Shown in pieces: positions 23,674-32,413 of a stretch of 64,000 nucleotides of DNA. A program made the position numbers and the translations under genes. Positions within the stretch are counted from its first letter, which is position 1; each line of letters begins with the position of its first letter. Under the pieces are notes generated by a model. It made no database searches, was not told where the DNA came from, and was given only the letters and a program-made list of their open reading frames with translations. This DNA comes from Luteibacter pinisoli (lineage in GTDB: Bacteria; Pseudomonadota; Gammaproteobacteria; Xanthomonadales; Rhodanobacteraceae), in assembly GCF_006385595.1 (NCBI RefSeq), contig NZ_CP041046.1, positions 2,542,001-2,606,000 on the forward strand. The letters are read 5' to 3'.

Positions 23674-24583
23674 AGTCTAGTGTGCAAATCGCAAGCCAGC
23701 GGGCAACGACCTGACGGGTCAGGGCCTGGATTTCATGTCCATCGAGTGCAACACCAAGGTCGCGCCTGAGACGCTCTTCGAGGTCTTTGCTGATGTGTTC
23801 GGTCATGCCGTTCGGGGTACCTTCGAAGACGTGCCTTTGCTCGTCAACGTAACGCTCGAATTCATTGACGATGCGTACCAGACGTTGATGAACCAGCGGC
23901 AGGCGTTCCTCGATGCGGCGGAAGTGGTCATCGCATTCGACAAACGAGCGCTGCGTTGCCACGAAGACGGCGTTTGCAGCGTTGACCCGCTGGCCGTCTG
24001 GTCGATGGCTCACGCGCAGGTTCGACTTCCTGCGCATGTGGCCCTCGTACACAGTCTCGGGCTGTTCAAGTACTGGCAGGGTTGCGACCAAAGTGTCCGT
24101 CGGTGGACGCTCACCGGCCTCCGACCGAATCTGATGGATTTCCTGCGCGTAAAATTCACCACCCTGGATTTCGACCGTCACCTGGGGGTGTACGAAAGCC
24201 AAACCCCAGCTCCTCAGCTCGGCTTCCTTGACTTGCGCATGGGCAAGCAGCTTGTGCGAGCCGGTATCCGGGGTGACAAAAATCCAGCGGGTGATGAGGG
24301 TTTCACCCAGCACGGTCGGGAGCTCCGAGGCGTTGCGGCGGAGCTTTCCGAGGTCACGGGAAATCTTGTCACGAAGGTGGGTGTGCAGTTCGGCGCCGGT
24401 GTAGAGCTTTTCGGGGCAATAGCACTGGAATGCCCACCCCTGCGGCTTGACATAACCTTCGAGGCCGAAGTCCCCAGGCGACGGGACGATACGCTGGTAG
24501 CCCTGGAACTTCCGGGCGAAAACCTGCTGGCACATCCGCTCCCAGCCCGGCCCGTCATATGCCCCGTATGCAGTGTTAATCAA
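23666..24583 (-). CDS. ABC-3C effector-position protein, restriction-endonuclease-like N-terminus
   Basis: 305 residues from a TTG at 24583 with a GAAGGGA site upstream; the next ATG is at residue 17. The N-terminal 60 residues (WERMCQQVF, GDFGLEGY, AFQCYCPE) look like a Mrr/PD-(D/E)xK-type core with D38 and Q53, although the usual catalytic Lys position is Tyr55. The C-terminal half is helical and would bind the middle component. It is first in a three-gene overlapping operon with the MC and ATPase, the usual place for the toxic effector that cuts DNA or RNA on activation. The degenerate K is a reason for caution. Confidence 0.65.
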   Translation of the reverse strand: MINTAYGAYDGPGWERMCQQVFARKFQGYQRIVPSPGDFGLEGYVKPQGWAFQCYCPEKLYTGAELHTHLRDKISRDLGKLRRNASELPTVLGETLITRWIFVTPDTGSHKLLAHAQVKEAELRSWGLAFVHPQVTVEIQGGEFYAQEIHQIRSEAGERPPTDTLVATLPVLEQPETVYEGHMRRKSNLRVSHRPDGQRVNAANAVFVATQRSFVECDDHFRRIEERLPLVHQRLVRIVNEFERYVDEQRHVFEGTPNGMTEHISKDLEERLRRDLGVALDGHEIQALTRQVVARWLAICTLDYE

Positions 24584-25191
24584 TGGACTTCCCTTCCGAC
24601 CTGCGGTTCGACCTGCTTATCGGCCGGCGCAGACAATACTTGAATCGACCGCCGCGTGTGGCGTGGCGAGGTCAAAATCACGCAAGGCCTGACCAACGAA
24701 CCAAGGCGAGCCGCATCAAACCAATGTAACCGACCGCAGCAAACATGCTAACCGGCGTCCAGCAGCCACTCGACGGCAATCAACGCAGTCCGAGGAACCG
24801 GCAACGAGATGCGAAGGGTACGCCTCACGGCAATTCCTACCGTGACTGTGGCCGGTCCCAGATGCCGAAAAGGCGCACTGAGGATGTCACCAGATGCCAT
24901 GTGGCAATGACCGCGCCAAGGGCTGTGCAACGCGGTGCGATGTTATCGCCCACGCTTCTCCTGCATCCAACGCTGGCACATTGTCCCGTACCCGCAATGC
25001 GTTTCCTACGACAATCCTATCGTCCGTCCATTACTCAGGCGCCCCCTGATTGGGCGGGCGTGGCTCGACCGGGACCACCGCATCGACGGGGCAACCGGCA
25101 GTGACACGGACAAACCTTGCGCTGCCGCCCGATGCCTGTGCAAGACCGTCGCCGGCCAGTTGGCCGCAACACTGCGGGCTGGAGGCCGCCG
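24584..25191. other. Intergenic region upstream of the ABC-3C operon
   Basis: About 0.6 kb with no supported gene. It contains the ABC-3C promoter region at its left end. Overlapping frames on both strands lack ribosome sites and family features. Confidence 0.35.
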
Positions 25192-25209
25192 TCAGCGCCT
25201 GGCGCTGAC
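25191..25209. repeat. Perfect 9-bp palindrome overlapping a stop codon
   Basis: GTCAGCGCC-T-GGCGCTGAC, overlapping the last codons of the leftward small gene. Possible terminator stem without T-run, or a recombination or regulatory site. Confidence 0.45.
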
Positions 25210-25584
25210 GCTCGCTCCCAACGGCTTCTTCCCATGTCCTGCCACCTGTTGCAGCAAGGCCAGGCCCTCCGCGCAGTCGCGTGACGCCCAGCGGACAAGC
25301 TCTGCGTCTTCGAGCAACCGGGCAATGCGACCTGCGACGACCACGGCTTCGAGCACCGTGGTGCCTTCCCCTGCCCCGTTTGACGCCATGCGGGACGACC
25401 GGCCGAGGGTCGCCGATTTGAAACCGAGGCGGGCCAGGTGTGTTTCCCCCATAGGCGTGCCAAGGAGCGCTCTCAGCCCACGGTTCGCCCTTGCAATGCA
25501 AGCATTGGCATCACGGGTCGTGTCCGCGACACCGACCTGCTCGAGCTTTCGCCGGTACAGGCGCTCCTTGTTGTTTATCCACAT
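25192..25584 (-). CDS. Small protein downstream of serine recombinase
   Basis: 130 residues from ATG 25584, overlapping the recombinase stop by 10 bp, with GGAG upstream. The sequence is basic and helical (MWINNKERLYRRKLEQVGV at the start; LEAVVVAGRIARLLEDAELV later). No known domain. The overlap with the recombinase suggests a recombination-directionality or accessory factor, or a component of the TIR operon. Assignment from context only. Confidence 0.6.
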   Translation of the reverse strand: MWINNKERLYRRKLEQVGVADTTRDANACIARANRGLRALLGTPMGETHLARLGFKSATLGRSSRMASNGAGEGTTVLEAVVVAGRIARLLEDAELVRWASRDCAEGLALLQQVAGHGKKPLGASVSARR

Positions 25585-27125
25585 CGCTGTGACTCCAGAC
25601 GGGACAAGCGTGCGAGGTCGCCGATGATGGCAAGACTGGGGTAGGTGCAACTGTCAACCAGAGGGCCGTTGTGCTGGTAAAAGCGGTGAGGCAGAACTGG
25701 GCCGGAGGCGCCTGGCAGCACGATGTAATCGAGGGGCGCGGCCTCACCGAGCCGGATTCGGGCGTAGACCACAACGTCGGTTGGTTCGACCGGCCGGTGG
25801 TTGAACCAGATGTCTTTCCCCTTTCCCGATGCGTTGAGCACGGTCACCGACAGCGTCCAGGCGCGGTCGATGCGGAGGTGCCAGCCGTCTTGCTCGACGG
25901 CAGAACCGTTCTCGTCGAGCCAGTCGGCCAAAAACGCCGTCACGCTCCGTCGCCAGGTCGAAATGGCACGCCTTGCGTCCGCGCAACCGGCGTTTCGCTG
26001 CTGCACATATCCAAGGTTCCGGTACATGTTGGTCAGTCCTCCGAAACGCCGACCGCACACCTGGCTTGCCGGCATGCCCGGCTCGGCATCAATGAGTGGG
26101 GTCGACAGGCGCCCTTCGCGCTCGAGCAGGAGCCGCGCCCGCCGGAGGATGGCCTCGTCATCCATGCGCGTCTGGCGCCCTTTGTGCGCTTCGTGCGCCG
26201 CGTCAAAGAGGGCGCGGGGGATGATGGGGCGGATGGCACCATCGCAACGCACCCAGTCGTCTTCGTGCGAGCCGGTCATACGCGCCCCAAGGCGCTTTTG
26301 ATGGCGGCCGTAGACGAGGTTGCCGATGTATTTTTCCGAATTGATGATGGCCGCGACCGTGCGGCAGTTCCAAGGATTCCCTTGCGCAGTCTTTTCCCCG
26401 CGTGCATTGAGGTCACGGGCAATGGCCTTGAACGAGGCGCCACCGGCGGTCTGCTCGAACATCCAGCGGACGAGACGGCGTTCGTGCAAGGCACCCGGCA
26501 CCAGGAGCACACGGTCGGTCGCTGTGCCCTTCCATTGCCCGGGTTTGAGCCCCATGCGACGTTTGCCGTCCGAATCGACCACGACGCGGGCAAGGCCATA
26601 CCCCGGTTTCCCGCCCTGGTGGAACCCGTATCCGGCAAGACGCCGGTGGCCGATGACGGTCTTTCCCGAAAGCTCCCGGCTGTATTCCGCCGACATCATC
26701 CGCTTGATGCTTTTGACAATCATGGCAAAGGGCGAGTCGTCGTTGGCGAAGGCCTCCGCCACATAGATGACCTTGACGCCGGCCCGCCAACAGAGGAATT
26801 CATAGAACGCGGCTTCATCGACACGCTGGAAACGCCCCCAGCGGGAGACGTCGAGCACGAGGATGATGGCGTAGCCCGGGTGGCCCCCGGTCACGTCCCG
26901 GATGAGCGCCTGGAGTGCGGGCCGGTGCTCGATGGTCAGCCCGCTGCGCCCGTCGTCCCGGTACGTCCTGACCACATCCATGGCATGGGCGTCGGCATAC
27001 GCACCGATGGTCATGGCCTGGTTTGCGATGGAGTACTGCTGCATGTCCGTCGACATCCGCAGGTAAGCGGCTGCCCGGAGGGTGGCCACACCACCCGTAG
27101 GCGACGCTGCAGTGTGGGTGGTCAT
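25575..27125 (-). CDS. Large serine recombinase
   Basis: 516 residues. The N-terminal catalytic domain has YLRMSTD with the nucleophile Ser25, the DVSRWGRF arginine helix region and the SAEYSRELSGKTVIG segment. A recombinase (PF07508-type) domain follows at about 175-290 (NPWNCRTVAAIINSEKYIGN, LVYGR). I do not see the four-Cys zinc ribbon of many members. It could act as an integrase or invertase. It begins 2 bp after the TIR gene stop and overlaps the next gene, so the three form an operon. No att sites were identified. The pairing with a TIR gene is unusual. Confidence 0.88.
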   Translation of the reverse strand: MTTHTAASPTGGVATLRAAAYLRMSTDMQQYSIANQAMTIGAYADAHAMDVVRTYRDDGRSGLTIEHRPALQALIRDVTGGHPGYAIILVLDVSRWGRFQRVDEAAFYEFLCWRAGVKVIYVAEAFANDDSPFAMIVKSIKRMMSAEYSRELSGKTVIGHRRLAGYGFHQGGKPGYGLARVVVDSDGKRRMGLKPGQWKGTATDRVLLVPGALHERRLVRWMFEQTAGGASFKAIARDLNARGEKTAQGNPWNCRTVAAIINSEKYIGNLVYGRHQKRLGARMTGSHEDDWVRCDGAIRPIIPRALFDAAHEAHKGRQTRMDDEAILRRARLLLEREGRLSTPLIDAEPGMPASQVCGRRFGGLTNMYRNLGYVQQRNAGCADARRAISTWRRSVTAFLADWLDENGSAVEQDGWHLRIDRAWTLSVTVLNASGKGKDIWFNHRPVEPTDVVVYARIRLGEAAPLDYIVLPGASGPVLPHRFYQHNGPLVDSCTYPSLAIIGDLARLSRLESQRCG

Positions 27126-27127
27126 CG

Positions 27128-27667
27128 CTAGCCGCCCACGGCCTCGTCCCGGAGGGACGCGATGAACTCCTCCGCGCGCCTTTCCCTTGTAAATTCGTTG
27201 CGCCAGGCCCGCTGCACCCAGCGCCCCAGATTGGCGCGAAGGTCACCGACCGGGTCGACTGTCGAGGTCTCCACGAGACGGGGACGAAACACCTGACCCG
27301 CACGGTCATGGAGTTTCAGCCGGTCGAAGGGATTGAGACCCCTGCCATGCCCACGGGTGCTGGACGGCGCGAGACGATGGATGCGGACGCCAACGATGGG
27401 CATCTCCAAAGCCGCCGCCTGCTCGATTTCGAGGTGGACCAACGGACGGTTCGACGTGCGCTCGCCGACGAGGACGACCAGCACGTCGTGCCTTGCGAGT
27501 GACTCGGCTATCCATTCACGGGTGCGGCCGATGTCCGAGGAGATATCCGACCACCGGTCGAGCGGCTCAGGCGTGTTGGCATGGACGAGATTGAGGCCAC
27601 GGACGACGGCGGCCCGCTCGGCATCAAACGCGTAGTGATAACTGAAAAACACGTTGGCCTTGCACAT
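27128..27667 (-). CDS. TIR-like (MTH538/ThsB-type) domain protein
   Basis: 179 residues from ATG 27667 with GGAGGG upstream. Residues 3-110 match the MTH538 TIR-like family (DUF1863): NVFFSYHYAFDAERAAVVRG, then WISESLARHD-like (EWIAESLARHDVLVVLVG) and EIEQAAALEMPIVGVRIH. Thoeris ThsB proteins of this family make an NAD-derived signal on phage infection and activate ThsA. No ThsA-like effector is in the window. The next genes are a serine recombinase and a small protein in the same operon. It could be a stand-alone sensor, a cargo gene, or work with an undescribed partner. Confidence 0.8.
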   Translation of the reverse strand: MCKANVFFSYHYAFDAERAAVVRGLNLVHANTPEPLDRWSDISSDIGRTREWIAESLARHDVLVVLVGERTSNRPLVHLEIEQAAALEMPIVGVRIHRLAPSSTRGHGRGLNPFDRLKLHDRAGQVFRPRLVETSTVDPVGDLRANLGRWVQRAWRNEFTRERRAEEFIASLRDEAVGG

Positions 27668-28044
27668 GGCACCCTCCCCGTTTTCCACAGGCTAGGACAC
27701 CAGCGTCTACAGAGCTTGCCCGGACCGGCGCGCTTTGACTCTTTTAAAAGAACTACACCCACTCGTTGCCCGACGCGGCACGTTTGGGAGCCGGTGCCGA
27801 CCTAGAGCGCGGTATCGATGTAGCCTTCAACCCGAAACGGACCACGGCACCGACCCTGCCTGATTCCACGACGCTTTCGTCATCACCATAACCGTGGCGC
27901 CTCTGCGATGGATTCGGGGTACAGACTCTAACTGAGATGGCTGCGAAAACATCGGCGTAACGGTTAAGCGCCCACGGAACCGACAAGACCAGTTTCTCAA
28001 AGGTCGTGGTGCGAGCACTACGAGTGTGCGCCCGAATCGGCGAT
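27668..28044. other. Intergenic region, promoter of TIR operon
   Basis: No gene seen. It has an AT-rich palindromic CTTTTAAAAG near 27739-27748, about 75 bp upstream of the TIR gene start, that may be part of its promoter or an operator. Confidence 0.35.
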
Positions 28045-29427
28045 TCAGGCTAGCTGACTGATTTGGAGCAGCTTCTGGCTGAACGACTGAGACGATTTTG
28101 CAAAATGGTCGACGTTCTCCTTCGAGAACCCGGTCAAACGCGCAAGATGCAAACGGAAGAGACACTCCATCACGAGACAAAGCCTGAACATTGCGTGCCC
28201 GGTGGCTGATTTTTTCTTCAAAGACGAGGAGTAATGGGTGAGGTAGTTTCGCGTGTCGCGAATCTGTTTGGCACAAGTGACCGGGTCGACAGTGTCGCCA
28301 AACACATTGCCGACCGTCGAGAACAGGTCACTTAGCCGTTCGGACAAGGACAGCTCGTTGCCGAAATCAAGCTTTGGCTTGAGCCAGTCCTGGAACTCGG
28401 GCCCGATTGCTGCTTTCAACGCTGCCTTCAGAACGTCATAGGTCTCATCGTCGTAGGGCTTTTTCTTGCTGGAGTGACGATGGAGCGCTTCGAGCGCCTG
28501 GGCGAGCATGAGGAATTCGTTTTCGAGGAACAGGCCTTCGGAGTCACGGGCGGAGAAGTAGAGGTTGAACGGGGCCTTGAGCGCTTCATAACGCTCTAGC
28601 CATTGGTTAAGGGTCGCGCCGAACGATGCCTTGACCTGTGCAAAGGGAAACAGCGGATAAGGCGCGTTGCCACGCCTGGCGTCTGTGGACTGGCGCTTTC
28701 CCATATTGAAATACAGCGCGACGGCATCGAGCTTCTGGGATGTCGGGTCTTTCTCCTGCTCAAGCTGGACCGCGAGAAAGGGTACGGGCTCATCGGTGAC
28801 GAAGCTGAAAAAGCCGGCGGTGCGAACCGCGAGGTCGACAAGGTCCCCGAGGGCGACTGGCGTATCGAAGCGGAGAGCAGTCCAGGTCATCTGCCGCAGC
28901 GAGACGGAGTTGTGCTTGCCCCATCCTGGAATCCTGGCCGTGGGGTAAAGAGCCACCGTCAGACCATCCCGAATTTTCCAGGACGTGATAGCGGGTGGCG
29001 ACCACTCAATCGTCAGGTGGTACGGGTCATGCGATTGGGACGGAATAAAGCCGCCGAATTCGTACCAGTTGTCGAGAATGTCCGACTGGAAGGCTAGCCC
29101 ATGAAAATCGAGCGGTTCGGCCGACGGGATGCGGCAACCCACAAGCGTGTAGGTGCTGCGATACGTCGCTACTGAAAATCCTGGCACGTGAGTAGACCCA
29201 CCCGCCGGGTAGCAGTCGACAAGAGTGATGTACTTTCCATTGCTGGTATAACCAAGGATGCGCATCGGTCCATCCGGTGCTTCGCCCAACACGCCGCCCA
29301 AGGTTCCGATGAGCTCTACGACCATGTCACCGCTATCCGTACAGTGCAGATGACCTGCAACTTTCGAGTCGGGAGACGAGTCGAGCCAGAAATAACCCTT
29401 AATGTCTGGTGGATTGGTCATATCCAT
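28045..29427 (-). CDS. ApeA-like HEPN defence protein
   Basis: 460 residues from ATG 29427 with AGGA 7 nt upstream; a TTG at 29433 is the alternative. The N-terminal part (DIKGYFWLDSSPDSKVAGHL, then VVELIGTLGG) matches the ApeA N-terminal domain. The C-terminal domain is a HEPN-like helical module with RDTRNYLTHY (about 390-399), the R-x4-6-H ribonuclease motif. ApeA-type proteins act as single-gene anti-phage systems in which the HEPN RNase cleaves RNA to stop infection. It is transcribed alone, next to the TIR operon. Confidence 0.85.
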   Translation of the reverse strand: MDMTNPPDIKGYFWLDSSPDSKVAGHLHCTDSGDMVVELIGTLGGVLGEAPDGPMRILGYTSNGKYITLVDCYPAGGSTHVPGFSVATYRSTYTLVGCRIPSAEPLDFHGLAFQSDILDNWYEFGGFIPSQSHDPYHLTIEWSPPAITSWKIRDGLTVALYPTARIPGWGKHNSVSLRQMTWTALRFDTPVALGDLVDLAVRTAGFFSFVTDEPVPFLAVQLEQEKDPTSQKLDAVALYFNMGKRQSTDARRGNAPYPLFPFAQVKASFGATLNQWLERYEALKAPFNLYFSARDSEGLFLENEFLMLAQALEALHRHSSKKKPYDDETYDVLKAALKAAIGPEFQDWLKPKLDFGNELSLSERLSDLFSTVGNVFGDTVDPVTCAKQIRDTRNYLTHYSSSLKKKSATGHAMFRLCLVMECLFRLHLARLTGFSKENVDHFAKSSQSFSQKLLQISQLA

Positions 29428-29556
29428 ACGCAAATCCTACGAAGGTTGGCGGAGGCTGTGGCAGCAGACTTCAAAACGGCGAAGATGAGACAAGGTCTGC
29501 CATCCCATCGCTGGCTTCATGTCACCAGTGTTGACTTCTGCAGGCAAGGAGATGAC

Positions 29557-30024
29557 ATGGACATGGTCCGGTATACCGTCAGGGTAGCTGACAACTTCCA
29601 CTACGCTGACGAGAGCGAAACGTACACCCTCGGCACGTTCGACACGGTCGACGAAGCCTTGCTGCGATGCAAGGCCATCGTCGACGATTTCCTCGCAACC
29701 GGACACGTGCCCGGCATGAGCGCCGAGTCGCTCTACCAGCACTACATCACCTTCGGCGACGACCCCTTCATCGTCGGCCAAACCAGTGACGAGCGGTTTT
29801 CCGCCTGGGACTACGCGCGACAGCGGTGCGATGCCATCGCGCGCACGAATGCCCTGCCCCCCGTTGCGCGAATCCCAGTGACGCAGAAGGAGCAGTCCAT
29901 GCCCGCGACCGACAACGGGCATCGCGTCGAACCCCGGCACCTTGCCGTGACCGTCGGCGTCTTCCTCTCGCTCGGTCTACTCGCGCTCTGCCTCGTGGTC
30001 TCGGGTGTGCTCGGTCCCAGGTGA
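29557..30024 (+). CDS. Conserved hypothetical protein with C-terminal membrane anchor
   Basis: 155 residues from ATG 29557 with AAGGAG upstream; the longer frame from 29188 overlaps the ApeA gene antisense. The core (VRVADNFHYADESETY, FGDDPFIVG) belongs to a widespread small-protein family of unknown function. The extra C-terminus (about 125-150) is a single membrane helix, so this copy appears membrane-anchored. Divergent from ApeA. Confidence 0.65.
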   Translation: MDMVRYTVRVADNFHYADESETYTLGTFDTVDEALLRCKAIVDDFLATGHVPGMSAESLYQHYITFGDDPFIVGQTSDERFSAWDYARQRCDAIARTNALPPVARIPVTQKEQSMPATDNGHRVEPRHLAVTVGVFLSLGLLALCLVVSGVLGPR

Positions 30025-30185
30025 CGGGCCACACCTCGCTGCCCGGGGCGACGCGGTAGCGGGGTATGGGTCCTTGCTCATCGAACGGCTGCAGTCCAGT
30101 CGCAATTGAAAGAAATGCGGTCAAATCGGTTGACTGCGTGAAATGCGTGCAAATGCACCCGGTGCAGGGATGCCATGGTGTGGCC

Positions 30186-30470
30186 ATGAACGCCCACCTG
30201 GAATCCCGACTGTTGCTCGTCGCCGAGCTCGCCCAGGACACGGCCGCGATGAATGACGCCGAAGTCACCGGCGACCACGACGAGGCCCGCTTCCGGGCGG
30301 ACCTCATCACGCGGCGGGCGACGCAAGCATCCATGCCGGTCCTCGCGGCCCTTGCCGACCGGGTCATGCGCCTGCTCGGTCCACCGGGCGCCCTTGTCCA
30401 GCCGGACGTGGGCCAGGCCATGCTCGACCTTGCCCTGGCGCTTGTGCGGGAAGGACGCGAGCTGTCCTGA
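30186..30470 (+). CDS. Small helical hypothetical protein
   Basis: 94 residues from ATG 30186. All-helical, acidic, no Cys, no membrane segment (MNAHLESRLLLVAELAQDTA at the start). No family recognised. The start has only a weak AGGGA site, so it could also be an upstream frame; the composition favours this frame. Confidence 0.45.
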   Translation: MNAHLESRLLLVAELAQDTAAMNDAEVTGDHDEARFRADLITRRATQASMPVLAALADRVMRLLGPPGALVQPDVGQAMLDLALALVREGRELS

Positions 30471-30511
30471 GTGGCCGGTCTCTTCCGCGCCATCGTGCCT
30501 CCACCAAGCGC

Positions 30512-30766
30512 TCAGCCAAACAGCACGGGGACCAGCAGGCCGAGGACGACGAGCGCCATGCGCGATGACCAATGGGACGGGACCAGGGGATAAAGGGCCG
30601 TTATTGACAGGCACAGCACAGCAAACGTCACGATGCCGAAGGGAAACGCCCAGGCCAGTGCGTGGCCCCAGTGGCCCGCGCCGAGCATCAACAGGGGCGC
30701 CCACATCAGCCAGCTGAAGAGGACACCCGCCGAAAACAGGAACAGCCGTTCGAAAGACGCGGTCAT
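30512..30766 (-). CDS. Small membrane protein
   Basis: 84 residues from ATG 30766 with GAGG upstream. Two to three hydrophobic segments (about 6-28, 30-50, 62-82). No family recognised. It is convergent with the preceding small helical gene and follows the Tat hydrolase on the same strand by 79 bp. Confidence 0.55.
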   Translation of the reverse strand: MTASFERLFLFSAGVLFSWLMWAPLLMLGAGHWGHALAWAFPFGIVTFAVLCLSITALYPLVPSHWSSRMALVVLGLLVPVLFG

Positions 30767-30844
30767 GGCGCTCGCCTCGTTCCGCAAGACTACGGTGGCT
30801 CCTCCCGATGTCTACCGCCGGCGCCCCGCGCGCCAGCCCGGCCG

Positions 30845-31852
30845 TTAGGCCGGTGAAAGCATGGCGCGGACGACCTCGTCCGGGGCGTCGTATTGCGGCC
30901 AGTGCTCGGCATCAAGACCGGTGTAGGTCGCATTGGGGAAATGGCCGGCGATGTCCCTTGCCACCGCTTCGTTGAGATACTTGTCCCACTTGCCCCAGAT
31001 GAGCCGGACGGGCTTTTTGAATGCCCGGAGCTCCGGGACGCGCCGGTCGTTGGCGGCAAGGTTTGCGTAGGCGTCACCGGTCATGGCAAGGAAGGCGGGC
31101 ATCGCACTGGGCTGCGATGTGAAGTTCGAGGCGATGATGGGCTGGAGCCTTGTCTTGAACCGCTCCTGGAGCGCAGGGGTCATGTTCCTGAGCAAGAGAC
31201 CTTGCTGGAAATTGAACAGGTACTGCGCCTGGGCGGGGTCGGTCATCATGGCGTGGGCCAGCAGCTTCGTTTTCGGGTTGCAGCACAACTCGATGAAGTC
31301 CGGGAACGCGAGCACCGGCGAATTGGCGTAATAGCAGTTGAACAGCACGATGCCTTCGACACTGTCGGGATTGTCGAGGGCGAAATTGATGGCAGCCGGG
31401 CCCCCTGCGTCATGGCCGACGGTAATGACCGGGCCGGGCTTGAGTGCTGCGACGACGGCTTTCATGTCGGCGAGCTGCTGGACAAAGCTGTAGGCATAAC
31501 CGTCGGGCTTGTCGGACGCGCCAAAACCGAGGAAATCAAACGCGATGACCCGGTGGCCTGCCCCGGAGAGGCGCGGGGCAATCTCTTCGTAGATGCGGGC
31601 GTTGTCGGGAAAACCGTGGACCATGACATAGGCCGGCCCCTTGCCGGGGTAATCCCTGACATAGATGCGGTGGCCGTCCCGCATGACAAAGCGCTCGGTG
31701 AACTTGCCAGGCGAGGGGGCAAGCTTCGGGGTGGGAGCGGTGTCACCGCGCGCATCGAGCGAGAGCGAGAAGGCCGCTCCCGCCGCCATGGCCATCGTCA
31801 TTGCCTGCATGAAGCCGCGCCGTGACATCGCCTGATAGCGCTCGTCGCCCAT
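30845..31852 (-). CDS. Tat-exported alpha/beta hydrolase, haloalkane-dehalogenase-like
   Basis: 335 residues from ATG 31852 with AGGAG upstream. Residues about 8-40 are a twin-arginine signal (SRRGFMQAM, then hydrophobic Ala-rich). The hydrolase core has oxyanion motif HGFPDN and nucleophile elbow GHDAGG, with Asp instead of Ser as in haloalkane dehalogenases and epoxide hydrolases. The general base His is in DAEHWPQYDAPD. The periplasmic location and Asp nucleophile point to an epoxide or haloacid type reaction; the substrate is unknown. Confidence 0.85.
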   Translation of the reverse strand: MGDERYQAMSRRGFMQAMTMAMAAGAAFSLSLDARGDTAPTPKLAPSPGKFTERFVMRDGHRIYVRDYPGKGPAYVMVHGFPDNARIYEEIAPRLSGAGHRVIAFDFLGFGASDKPDGYAYSFVQQLADMKAVVAALKPGPVITVGHDAGGPAAINFALDNPDSVEGIVLFNCYYANSPVLAFPDFIELCCNPKTKLLAHAMMTDPAQAQYLFNFQQGLLLRNMTPALQERFKTRLQPIIASNFTSQPSAMPAFLAMTGDAYANLAANDRRVPELRAFKKPVRLIWGKWDKYLNEAVARDIAGHFPNATYTGLDAEHWPQYDAPDEVVRAMLSPA

Positions 31853-32413
31853 GGTTTCGCTCCTGTGAGGACGCGGGCGGGATTGCCCGTGTCCCACGAC
31901 GCTCGCGCGCCGGTGTTGGCCCGAGGATGCGTCGCCCGAAGCGCGGTTACTTGTCAGGAGATGCGCGGCTTGGACTCACCGGTCGTTGCTGAGGGGGCAA
32001 ACCATGCCGGGCTCACCTGGTCGGACCGCCCCTGCGTACAGCGCCTTCCTGCGTGCGACCCGTCAGCGGAGCGTTGACATCCGGCGCAGACACAATCCTG
32101 GCACGCACCAATTGCGTGGATGCAACTGTTTTGTCTTTCAATGGCACCGATTGCGGCAAAAGGCGTCGAACGACCCGTGTCTTCCAGTCATGTTCCGGAC
32201 GCAAAGACGAACGCACTGGGCAGTCGTCGGGCAGAAAATCCAGACACCATTGCTTGTCCACGTTCGCGGAATTTGACTCTTGCAGATGATGTATTTCCGG
32301 ATTCGCGGACGATGGAAAAAACTCTGGCAATCCTGTGCATTTCTGCGCAAAAAGGCGCAATGGCACGCATCCTTGTTTGCTAGATTGCGCGCACGTTCCC
32401 TGCAGACGACGCC
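31853..32413. other. Intergenic region before diguanylate cyclase
   Basis: No gene supported. The right part (about 32100-32400) is less GC-rich than its surroundings and should hold the promoter of the GGDEF gene, but no clear boxes could be fixed. Confidence 0.3.

Noticed and set aside
25671..27131. 486-codon plus-strand frame opposite the recombinase
   Set aside because: The minus-strand frame has the serine recombinase motifs; the plus frame is a shadow.
27128..28044. Complete Thoeris system
   Set aside because: A ThsB-type TIR is present, but no ThsA-like effector (SIR2, Macro/SLOG or membrane type) is encoded nearby.
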